Positions 32,401-36,866 of a stretch of DNA of 64,000 nucleotides are shown here, piece by piece. Source of the stretch: Novipirellula caenicola. GTDB lineage: Bacteria; Planctomycetota; Planctomycetia; Pirellulales; Pirellulaceae. The notes beneath the pieces were generated by a model. The model was not told the DNA's origin and did not search any database. It was given only the letters and a program-made list of their open reading frames with translations. The position numbers and the translations under genes are program-made. Position 1 is the stretch's first letter. The number at the start of each line of letters is the position of its first letter. The stretch covers positions 806,001 through 870,000 of the forward strand of contig NZ_BAABRO010000001.1 of assembly GCF_039545035.1 (NCBI RefSeq). The letters run 5' to 3'.

Positions 32401-33874
32401 TGCACTGAGCGACGATGCGGGGGGCCGTTTTAAGATCGATGCAGCGGGCAACATCCGCGTCATGGATTCGAGCCGACTTGACTACGAAACAGCGACGCAA
32501 CACGACATCACCATTCGCGTGACCGACCAAGCGGGCGGACAATACGAAGAAACCGTCACCATTCACTTGACCGATGTCGACGAACATGACGTCACTGCGG
32601 CGGTGGATATCGACGCTTCGGCGAATGAAGTCAGCGAGAACGCGTCGACGATGACGTTGGTCGGATTGACAGCACGGGCTACGGATGCCGATGGCACGAA
32701 CAATCTCGTCACTTATTCGCTAAGCGATGACGCCGGAGGACGTTTTGCGATCGATTCCAACACAGGGGTCGTCACCGTCGCGGGAACGTTTGACTACGAA
32801 AGCCAAAGCTCTCACACGATCACGGTCCAGTCGCGATCCAGTGACGGATCGGTCAGCCTTACGAATTTCACCATCAACGTCCTCAACGAGAACGAACTTC
32901 CGGTCGCTCAACACGATCAATATTCGGTCAACTCAGGCCAAACATTGTCGATCGCCGCCCCTGGGGTACTCGCTAACGATACCGATATCGACGGTGATCT
33001 GCTGCAACTGCACCTCGTGTCGGGGCCCAGTCATGGTGTTTTGCTCGAGCGACTTGACGGCAGTTTTGTCTACACTCCTGCCAACGGCTTCTTTGGAACC
33101 GATACCTTCACCTATGTCGCCAACGATGGAAACTTTGACAGCAATGTTGTCACCGTCACGATCACCGTCAACGCGGCAGGCGGAGGTGGCGGTAACAGCG
33201 GAGGCGATTCGAACGACGGAGGAAGCTCGGGTGATCAAGAAGACAACGACTCCGGCGATCAACACGGCAGCGGCGATTCGTCCGATGACGACAGCAACGA
33301 AAATGATGCAGAAACCGAAAATGGCCCCACGGCGCCGCGTGGCGGCCCTGCCACGCCGCCGCTAGGCAGCGCACAGAATCTATCCGACGACAACCTCGAC
33401 GCGTCATCGGAAGTTCAATCAGCCCGCTTGCGACCATCCTCGGACGCCGGCGATTCACTCGGGATGCAAGCCAGCGCAGTCGGCAACCAACAGGAATTTC
33501 GCGGGCCCGAGTTCACGTTCGGCGGTTCATCGGAAATGCAAGTTCGGCACCGGGTCAACATCGGAATGCAAATCCTGGAACAGCTACTTGTAGCGGACCT
33601 GACCCACGCCATCAGTTGGGAACAATGGCACGAAGAACAGATGGCAAACAACGAATCCATGTTCTTTGGTATAGATCAAGTCGGCGCGATCGGTGCGGGA
33701 ACCGGGCTTGCCACCGTGGGCTACGTCCTTTGGGCCCTTCGCGGTGGCGTGTTGCTAACCACCATTTTCGGCAGCATGCCGGCGTGGCGGATGATTGACC
33801 CCACGGAGCTGTTGACCGCCTACCGGACAGGCGATCCAAAGAAAGAAACGGGGATCGAATCGTTCCTTGATTAA
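17453..33874 (+). CDS. Giant multidomain surface protein: LEPR-XLL/DUF4347/SBBP/LamG/CTLD/beta-helix/VCBS
   Basis: 5473 residues, complete. The N-terminus has the motif PLEDRILLS, like the LEPR-XLL module of giant planctomycete proteins, and no classical signal peptide. DUF4347 follows (about 86-253) with the conserved SHG (His148) and YGC (Cys191) motifs. Then come a DUF7948-like domain (266-476) and SBBP beta-propeller repeats (476-933, repeated YLGG and GNAYVTG motifs). An unassigned beta-rich region (933-1226) leads to LamG (1260-1446), a C-type lectin-like domain (1490-1656, with WIG, WISGEPN and W-ER motifs) and a second LamG (1833-2036). Delta-60 repeats (2063-2446, QSDGKIV and LDTSFD motifs), cadherin-like domains and a parallel beta-helix opened by the motif SLREAI (about 2846-3800) come next. 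Five VCBS repeats, two cadherin domains, a Ser/Asp/Gly-rich linker and the C-terminal module shared with the upstream gene complete it. Probably a secreted, surface-attached adhesin; the domain order is seen, the role is inferred. Confidence 0.93.
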   Translation: MSREFDFYPLEDRILLSSDGVNDLDGSMDMDHELASALLSQLSEADGEAAPALPSSAPPQPADDAPVDFRSVDVADADVFDPAQPIEVIFVDAGVEDADALVDGLRAAADAATQWLVVRLQPDQDGLLQITETLHPLSSVNAVHLISHGDGEGIQLGNTRLDLEAAPDYAGEIASWGHALDSGADLLIYGCDLASTESGRDLIDILAIVCDCDVAASDDVTGHASLGGDWELEYTVGEVDLANVLQSQEWFGMLSAAAAESGNAPQSDSAGIPLSFEENVGQSDDAVDFLSRGNGFTVFLSDGDAVVNLDGAVFTLDVVTQNQPTSVVGVDELIARSNYLVGAQQDWIRDVANFTAVQYDDIYDGIDVRYYGHGQQLEYDFIVAAGADANQITLQMLGAESVSVSDSGELVMVLAGNEQTVRFRAPYSYQQSTSGVRETIESRYVIRDDGSIGFELGAYDHSRELVIDPIMDYGTYLGGLGTESANAIAVDAAGNAYVTGSTASADFPATTGPFGTTGSDDVFVTKLAADGSTVLYTTYIGGSGDDVGYDIDIDASGNAYVVGKTASADFTTTSGAYDETLSGASDGFVLKLDSAGSSILYGSYIGSNLSNDSAYGVAVNDSGQAYVTGVLTGSIGSFTTAGSYQSTFGGGRDAFLAVFSADGSSIDYGSYFGGSAADEARDIAIDDSGAVYITGVTSSSDMAVTGNAFQSTSGGGQDVFIAKFHPLGGGNSDLGYSSYLGGSMAEQASSIALDANGRAYVVGLTISTDFDVTAGAYKTSISGSNDDAFLSVFDTSLSGAASLAYSTALGGTATDEAGGVAVDSSGVAWIIGTTYSTNLPTTTDAHSTSKGGTTDAFLTAINPLGGGASDLVYSTYLGGSANEYGFAIDLDSADSIYVVGQTQSSDFDTTSGAYDESSAGASDAFVAKFSRPAAAYLWLNTENDVTGSGVAGLDSWSGGTVLQLGDPNLGFSGSTSGTLTSVFNIDDLVDDGDARLSGIHYVGRDLVVGSNNIQLLEGDVLFSTVTEEWINGGSEQIYAHDILLFRPVTVGNYSSGTLSLLFDGSDVIGNLDINAFTLVEEATTVGTTTPTNLNAGDFLISHAGFSNRVYRYEPGTLGATSSGTMSIFLDGTDFGVDTGFRGLDLVERSIRIGDTTLTSGQLLATLHVDDNAIGGIATTRDDIFLLNVTETGATSAATASVFFQGDDIGLNTATWQEQPWGLSLASTTAVSTITVDAETTGDGGLSINEDGGDDVYLVADDGGAILGGRTSITIEVQYSSTDTNGAQPLFAYASPSTDNELLLYIDAAGNLGLYFNGGLTSSSAIDYRSLSDGEMQSLAVTWDNAAGDWQVFVNGILVDSGTGLNTGQTFDAGGTLQFGQEQDGNGTNFDTSQTFHGTYYNVRVFDDVRSKAEIAATYNSSLPHDTSGLLAQWDFDHLSSDGVITESVSGNNLTVNHTSQSGFTASTPSLTFLVDENANTGTVIGSVVATDADRDAKIASLLAADPDLVYSAVTGKFYKTISAAQTWANSQTAAVSSTLSGVSGELVTIHSAAENELITDFRNTVGADLWIGASDQTIEGLWQWQAGDADGDSFWLGTSTGSVQNDAYTNWISGEPNAVSPDHDFARITGTGQWGERDSSSSYGYVVQWDADAVLDQTNELNYSIASQTTAGAFAIDADNGQITVADRSLLDTETDTTHSVTVRVTAASGHSYDKTFDVLVKNVSGEAEQSVPGTQTVAEDYPVVFGAATGNAITVSDGGPSNNRLQVSISVTDGILTLSQTTGLTIISGANTSDTMVIEGTESDLNAAFEGMVFQPDAHFSGAVNLQMTTSSVADLEGHYSFDSGDASDDSAGTSHDGVMQGNASTVVGADRGTVLTLDGSGDGIDITGTLGSSANVTLAAWVNLTASGSQGSEVISIADSLILRLDENGNGVSGIFYDGSSWVSVASGRFIEGTGWHHVAFTFDDVNNRQQLYIDGQRVAQSNSTSSIVYDDYSKTTIGYHANGSTMYDFDGLIDEARIYSRALSADEIANLAADNLRSVDTVTIDVVPLNDAPVFGTDGDGSTTLPIPDSLFDLGFSSVVQTDGKIVMVGSSYFNDNDITVVRFHSNGELDLTFGGGDGIATLDAGGSEMAVDVALQSDGKIVVLGTFDNDLIVARFNTAGVLDTSFDSDGYAITDAGGIDSAAAIAIQSDGKIVAAGTTDAGGNNFAVVRYNTDGSLDTTFSGDGKVEIDFGASSDDVANALLIQKDGKIVLGGKSNDQFALARLTSAGVLDTSFDADGLLTTDFGMGDEIISGLAQQSDGKIVAAGTANLDFALARYNSDGSLDTSFDTDGLQTSDLGATERAYSVAITATQRIVVAGSTDLMGSNDVMLQQYNADGSLDTHFNSVGTVITVVNGSEEYGYNVQLLAGGGISVAGNVQNTGFLLNQYNADGSLDTDFAPTANRIDANPTYVEGSAAVVLDNSVSVFDQELSTSGNFSGSTIALLRREGTNADDVFGFSDGNGLSFSADSLYKNGQIIATFNITTPGLVVITFTDANGEVPDQTDVNNVFRQMTYANNSDSPEASVELLWYFLDGNAGAQGFGSSYYVTDVMTVNIIATNDDPTNAGSLPSDISVTEGVSGEVDLSQIDLSDVDHGGGNLTVTLTTASGGNLTANSGGGVTIGGSGTGLLTLTGTLADLNTYLDTASNITYLHSVADTAGDNADTITVKVNDNGNTGTGGGNDVNLGSVNVDITEVNDAPVITSDGGADTANINIQENTTAVTTVTADDIDQPAQTLTYSKAGGADQALFSIDSGTGELTFIAAPDFENPDDVGGDNTYEVIVQVSDGTLSDSQTIMVTVTDVSNTLVVTTAVDNNDSSIAVGASYDIEWLNANKGTDGEISLREAIIAANNTAGLDTISFDIAGAGVHTIGLLSVLPSVTEAITIDGYTQSGSSLNTAANGSNAVLHIELDGTNTGAGASGLKLVAGSDGSTIRGLAINRFSGSGIEINNSDNNTIVGNFLGTSVDGTSGQSNVYGVNVTNGANNNTIGGSAAGDRNVISGNTTAGVYISSSDNIVAGNLIGLNAAGTAAIANTRGVYLLNAANTLIGGTSAGARNVISGNSIDGVLVTGASSAGTRIEGNYIGTNAAGDAGIANLIKGVGLTTNATGVTVGGSAAGAGNVISGNSNTGIYIASGGNLVIANSVGLNAAGTSAVANGTGVYIYHAANNTIGGASVNERNVISGNTSYGVYISGSGSTGNQVQGNYIGTNAAGDAAVANTTAGVSIAASAANNTIGGSVAGAGNVISGNTGYGVYVNASDNTVAGNTIGLNASGTAAIANNYGVHVLSSTDNLIGGTTAAARNVISGNTLDGIYISGATATGNQIHGNYIGTNAAGTAAIGNSRFGVSLLNNASANAIGGTVSGAGNLISGNLSSGVYVSAAGNTVAGNFIGLDVTGTSAIANSTGVYINNVGNTTIGGTTSLARNVISGNTTDGIYITGTSATGNLVQGNYIGTNATGTAAVGNGNAGINIASTAAGNTIGGTATGAGNLISGNANYGVYTAASNTTIQGNFIGTDSAGTSAIANGADNSATGGIYIAGGSGSTIGGTTTSSRNVISGNGGAGIWINAGGDTTTIQGNYIGVDVTGDTALGNGRWGIVNQSGDNVQIGGTAAGAGNVISGNTNSTGGVFVGPTADGTVIEGNRIGIGATTTTALSSVQMTGIWIASGSSNTRIGGTTAAAGNTIARNGVGGGIKVIGNSVGNTIQRNSIFGNAGIGIDLNDDGITTNDGATTSGAANLMMDSPVVATANLVSNDLSLAGYVGSAANQATFANSRVEFFISDESFANGSGQTYLGFLTTDASGNFSGTLDVTGLGLSQNATITATATDSSGNTSEFGVNFAVNVAPTANADTDTAVEAGGVSNGTAGTNPTGNVLSNDTDPDGGDTQTIVGVAAGTVGSASNNVGSDVAGLYGTLQIAANGAYVYTVDNNNAAVQALRNSGDTLTDVFTYTMNDSGGMQSTAQVTITIEGANDAPDAADVTKTINEDTSLTLTAADFGFTDVDSGESMTAVRIDALPAAGTLTLLGSGPVTSGQVISIADINANKLVFTPAANANATAYATIAFSVADANSTFDGTPNTITIDVTAVNDAPVLDNSETFTLTEISEDETSNPGNTVASILASLSGDRVTDVDAAANEGIAVQSISGGNGTWQYSLDGTAWIDIGTVNTSASLLLRASDYLRYVPDAMNGETTSISFVAWDQTNGTEGSKVSTTATGGTTEFSSNVGTAMVTVTSVNDAPTITNAATVNLPGTNEDTASSPTDVNSILASAGWADVDTAAAKGIAVTGVNSNGNWQYSTDGTNWTSFSGITPTNALLLSASTQIRFSPDANNGETATFDFVAWDMTTGSPSTFGSPSYADPSGGDGTSAYSSESATASTVVTDVNDPVAVVADTNVATEAGGIANGTAGVNPTGNVLDNDSDADAGDTRNVSGVAAGVAASATGNVGANVAGTYGSINIASNGSYSYTVDNNNPDVQDLLSNSDTLTDVFTYTVQDASGAESTTQVTITIQGANDAPVAIVDSDHAYEAGGVANGTAGTDPSGNVLSNDDQVDSGDTWTITGAAQGVVGSTSGSVGSAVTGNYGTITINSDGSYTYNVDNNNATVQALRTPSDTLTDVFSYTVSDAAGLESTAQITITLHGANDDPIAVVDTPTAVTAGGYAGGTPGTDPTGNVLANDTDVDSGDTKTVDGVAAGVQASASGSVGSAVTGSYGSITIAANGVYTYTVDNNNSAVQALRTSSDTLTDVFTYTMIDADGAASTTQVTVTIQGANDAPIGVDDTATAVEAGGVGNASAGTNPTGNVLTNDTDLDSGDTKTVSGVAAGSQASASGSVATGVSGAYGDITINSDGSYSYVVDNNNAAVQALRTSGDTLTDVFTYTMVDTDGLDSTAEITITIRGSNDSPYDITTTDLTIAENLADDQVVGSVTAYDIDAGDSFIFALSDDAGGRFKIDAAGNIRVMDSSRLDYETATQHDITIRVTDQAGGQYEETVTIHLTDVDEHDVTAAVDIDASANEVSENASTMTLVGLTARATDADGTNNLVTYSLSDDAGGRFAIDSNTGVVTVAGTFDYESQSSHTITVQSRSSDGSVSLTNFTINVLNENELPVAQHDQYSVNSGQTLSIAAPGVLANDTDIDGDLLQLHLVSGPSHGVLLERLDGSFVYTPANGFFGTDTFTYVANDGNFDSNVVTVTITVNAAGGGGGNSGGDSNDGGSSGDQEDNDSGDQHGSGDSSDDDSNENDAETENGPTAPRGGPATPPLGSAQNLSDDNLDASSEVQSARLRPSSDAGDSLGMQASAVGNQQEFRGPEFTFGGSSEMQVRHRVNIGMQILEQLLVADLTHAISWEQWHEEQMANNESMFFGIDQVGAIGAGTGLATVGYVLWALRGGVLLTTIFGSMPAWRMIDPTELLTAYRTGDPKKETGIESFLD
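26550..28470 (+). repeat. Beta-helix repeats with NVISGN core motif
   Basis: Eleven copies of an N(V/L)ISGN core occur, each within a strand pattern such as IGG---A-RNVISGN---GVYI, alternating with GNYIGTNAAG-type segments. The spacing and content fit a right-handed parallel beta-helix, as in carbohydrate-active or polymorphic outer-membrane proteins. This is an in-frame protein repeat rather than a mobile or CRISPR repeat. Confidence 0.85.
31090..32276 (+). repeat. 1.19 kb block nearly identical to 10170-11356
   Basis: The block aligns with 10170-11356 in the upstream giant gene at a constant offset of 20920 bases with no insertions or deletions. In the first 420 bases compared by eye there are about seven substitutions. 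It encodes three VCBS units in the same order (VAIVDS-HAYEAGG, IAVVDTPTAV-AGG, D-TATAVEAGG). Flanking repeats are related but clearly more diverged. Confidence 0.88.
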
Positions 33875-34294
33875 CGTCCTTCGAATTTGACAACCATTAC
33901 CGTGAACGCCTTCCCAACCGGTGGCTCATTCGGATCCACCTTTGACCGTTTGCGTTTACAGCATTTGCCACTGAGCATTCCGCGGGTCAAATCGCGACTG
34001 ACTTAGCACCTGTTTTGCCCGATGCAAACTCGAAACGCGACAAAGATTCCGGATTTGTCGCCCCACACCATCCTAACTCGCACGACCCCAACATCACGTT
34101 CGCACAGCCTCGATGGTCATAACCGTTACGATCGATCAACTCTACCGGACAATACCCTGCCGGATCAATTATCGAATCGTTTTTACAGTAGTCGTTTTAG
34201 CCGTAATCAACAATTGAGCGTGACGTCCATCAAGACGGACATTGCGTTTTTACATCCTTCCATCCATCTGAAACCGCTCTAGGACTCGTTTTCG
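33875..34294. other. Intergenic region upstream of the GGDEF/HD gene
   Basis: A 420-base gap with no recognisable gene. It is less GC-rich than its neighbours, especially around 34150-34260, and presumably holds the promoter of the signalling gene. An 86-codon open frame (34022-34282) shows no domain features and is not called. Confidence 0.5.
34281..34284 (+). promoter_or_regulatory. Ribosome binding site supporting a TTG start
   Basis: AGGA lies 10 bases before the TTG codon at 34295. It supports this rare start codon, which also precedes the first membrane segment directly. Confidence 0.5.
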
Positions 34295-36775
34295 TTGTTA
34301 CGTGAGTTCATCGCATCGTTGAGATTGGCGTTCGCACTGGTGTGCGTCGGCGTCAGCCTTATCCTCGGCGGTCAATGGCTGGGTCTCATCCCAGACGTTG
34401 ACGCGGTCGAGATGCGTGCACGTCAACAGTATTGCGAATCGATCGCCATCAATGCGTCAGCCCACGTGCGTCGTCAACAATGGGTCGATTTAACCACGAT
34501 CCTGCGAACACAGGTCGAGCGAAATGAAGACATCTTATCGATCGGTCTACGCAGCGATCTGGGAACGTTGCGATTGGACACCGGCCATCATCGTGAGATG
34601 TGGGCTCACTTCGAAGAAAACAATACGGATGGTGAAGGCGATCGTGTCGAAGGGATGCGTGTCCCGATCACGCTGAATCGGCGTCCGTGGGGCAATGTTG
34701 AATTCTGTTTCCGCAAACCGGAATCGACCGCGTGGGCTCCGCTTACCGAGCATTCGGTTTATCGTTTGGTCGGATTCTTTGTGATCGCAGGGCTTGCATC
34801 GTACACGTTGTTCGTCGCCAAGATCATGGGCGTGTTTCGCAAGACTCAGGTCGTTCCTGATCGGGTCCGCCGCGCCTTGGATACATTGGCCGAAGGATTG
34901 TTGGTGCTGGACGAGCATGGTCAAATCGTGCTCGCCAACCGCGCCTTTACCGAAACAATCGGGATCCCACTTGAGGACCTGGTCAAGCAGAAAGCGAGCG
35001 AGTTGTCGTGGACGGTCCCGCAAAGCAGCGAATCCGAAGCCGACGAAGCGGTGACCTATCCGTGGATTGCCGCGATCGATCAATCCGAACTTCAATCCGA
35101 ACAGATGCTGCATTACCGTTTGGTCGACGGACGCAAACGCATTTTCTCGGTCAATGCCGCTCCGCTTGGTGGCGACGACAACCAACGTGGTGCCTTGGCA
35201 ACGTTCCGTGATGTGACGCATGTCGAAGAACATCGCGAAGAACTCGAAAAGATGCTTGGCATGCTTCGCAGCAGCCGCGACGAGATCGAACGCAAAAACA
35301 CCGAACTCGAAATCCTTGCCACTCAAGACGCATTGACTGGTTGTTTGAACCGACGTGCGTTCTTCGAGCGTTTTGACGCTCACTGGCGAACCGCCCACAC
35401 CGACAACACACCGCTGTCGTGCATCATGGTCGACAATGACCACTTCAAGAGTGTCAACGACACGTACGGCCACCACATCGGTGACGAAGTACTTCGCCGT
35501 GTGTCCAAAGTGATTCGCGAACTGCACCAAGACCACGGCTTGGTTTGTCGGTACGGTGGTGAAGAGTTCTGTGTCGTGTTCCCGAACATGACGCTGCAGC
35601 AAGCGATCGAGGAAGCAGAGAAGACTCGCGAGGCCATCGCCGCAATTCGACTCGAAGACCCAGCCGAACTGACGTTAACCGCCAGTCTCGGGGTGTCGGA
35701 ACTGCGTTTCAATCCGTCCGATCCTCAAGAATTGATCAATCAAGCGGACGCCTGTTTGTACGTCGCCAAACGCGAAGGTCGAAATCGCGTGATTGCGTAC
35801 AACATGAACATGCAATCGATGGAAGACGCCGCGCAAAACCAAGCCGCTGCGAAACCGAAGCGATTGGACATCTCGTATCAAGCGGTGACCGCATTGATGT
35901 CAGCACTGTCTTATCGTGACGCGAAAACGGCCGAACACAGTCGCCGCGTTGCCCATTGGTGTTCACGCGCTGCCGCCAATGTCCTGGATCCCGCGAAAAT
36001 CTATGTCCTTGAGATTGCCGCGTTGCTGCATGACATTGGCAAGGTGGGCGTTCCCGATAACATCTTGAACAAACCGGGAAGCTTGACCGAACAAGAGTGG
36101 GAATTCATGAGCCGGAACGATCGGATCGGCGTCGAAATCGTCACCAACACATTCAATTGCGATGAGTTGACCGCCATCATCTCGGCTCATCAAGCGATTC
36201 GGTTGCAAGGCCAACGATCACGCCCGCTTTCCGAATTGCAAACCATCGAGGACGAACAAGTTGCATGGTGTGCCAAACTGCTGACAGTCGCCGACAGCTA
36301 TGACGCGATGATCTCAAACAGCGTCTACCGTGAGCAGAGTTCGCATGAAGAAGCGATCGCAGAGCTACGCCGGTGTGCGGGAACTCAATTCGATCCCGAA
36401 GTCGTCGAGCATTTTGCCAGCACGATCGACGAACGGGCACTTGCAGTCGCATCCGGCGCGTTCGCACTGGGCAAACAAGCTGCGATCCAAATCGGATTGA
36501 ACGTGGAACGGCTCGCCGCCGCATTGAACCAACAAGATTTGCGGGCTCTACAGGAACACGCATCACTGTTGGCGATCACCGCCAGCAGCTGTGGTCTTGA
36601 TTCGATCACCGAAGCGGCCAATCACATTTGTGACATCACGAACACCGAAGATTTGCAGTGGACCATGCTGCTGCGTGATACCAACGAACTGCTTGACACC
36701 GCTCGAGCGGCACAATCCGAATTCTTGCGTGATGCATTGGAGCTGGAAACGTCGCGAAGTTTCCAAGCGGACTAG
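34295..36775 (+). CDS. Membrane PAS-GGDEF diguanylate cyclase with degenerate HD-GYP domain
   Basis: 826 residues. An N-terminal membrane helix (about 9-28), an extracytoplasmic sensor region (30-150) and a second helix (about 155-178) precede a PAS domain (about 188-310) and a coiled coil (315-340). The GGDEF domain has an intact active-site motif, GGEEF at 421-425, so c-di-GMP synthesis is likely. The RxxD inhibitory site is absent: QDHG occupies that position. An HD domain follows with LLHDIGK (His579, Asp580), but the downstream HHE---GYP signature of c-di-GMP phosphodiesterases is replaced by SAHQAIRLQGQRSRP, so hydrolysis is doubtful. The last 120 residues are helical and faintly Hpt-like. 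The start is TTG with an AGGA ten bases upstream. It stands alone, facing ftsK convergently. Confidence 0.9.
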   Translation: MLREFIASLRLAFALVCVGVSLILGGQWLGLIPDVDAVEMRARQQYCESIAINASAHVRRQQWVDLTTILRTQVERNEDILSIGLRSDLGTLRLDTGHHREMWAHFEENNTDGEGDRVEGMRVPITLNRRPWGNVEFCFRKPESTAWAPLTEHSVYRLVGFFVIAGLASYTLFVAKIMGVFRKTQVVPDRVRRALDTLAEGLLVLDEHGQIVLANRAFTETIGIPLEDLVKQKASELSWTVPQSSESEADEAVTYPWIAAIDQSELQSEQMLHYRLVDGRKRIFSVNAAPLGGDDNQRGALATFRDVTHVEEHREELEKMLGMLRSSRDEIERKNTELEILATQDALTGCLNRRAFFERFDAHWRTAHTDNTPLSCIMVDNDHFKSVNDTYGHHIGDEVLRRVSKVIRELHQDHGLVCRYGGEEFCVVFPNMTLQQAIEEAEKTREAIAAIRLEDPAELTLTASLGVSELRFNPSDPQELINQADACLYVAKREGRNRVIAYNMNMQSMEDAAQNQAAAKPKRLDISYQAVTALMSALSYRDAKTAEHSRRVAHWCSRAAANVLDPAKIYVLEIAALLHDIGKVGVPDNILNKPGSLTEQEWEFMSRNDRIGVEIVTNTFNCDELTAIISAHQAIRLQGQRSRPLSELQTIEDEQVAWCAKLLTVADSYDAMISNSVYREQSSHEEAIAELRRCAGTQFDPEVVEHFASTIDERALAVASGAFALGKQAAIQIGLNVERLAAALNQQDLRALQEHASLLAITASSCGLDSITEAANHICDITNTEDLQWTMLLRDTNELLDTARAAQSEFLRDALELETSRSFQAD

Positions 36776-36866
36776 CGTCGCGAAAAGACGTTCGAAATTT
36801 GCAGGGCAGGCCCCGCGCCGCTATCCACGGCGGGCCAACGAAATCGTGATTGGCGGGACGATGCGA

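Noticed and set aside
34022-34282. An 86-codon open frame before the GGDEF/HD gene
   Set aside because: Ser/Thr/Arg-rich random-looking sequence without ribosome binding site or domain; treated as intergenic.
34547-35602. A 351-codon antisense open frame in the GGDEF/HD gene
   Set aside because: Overlaps PAS and GGDEF coding sequence completely and shows no recognisable motif.
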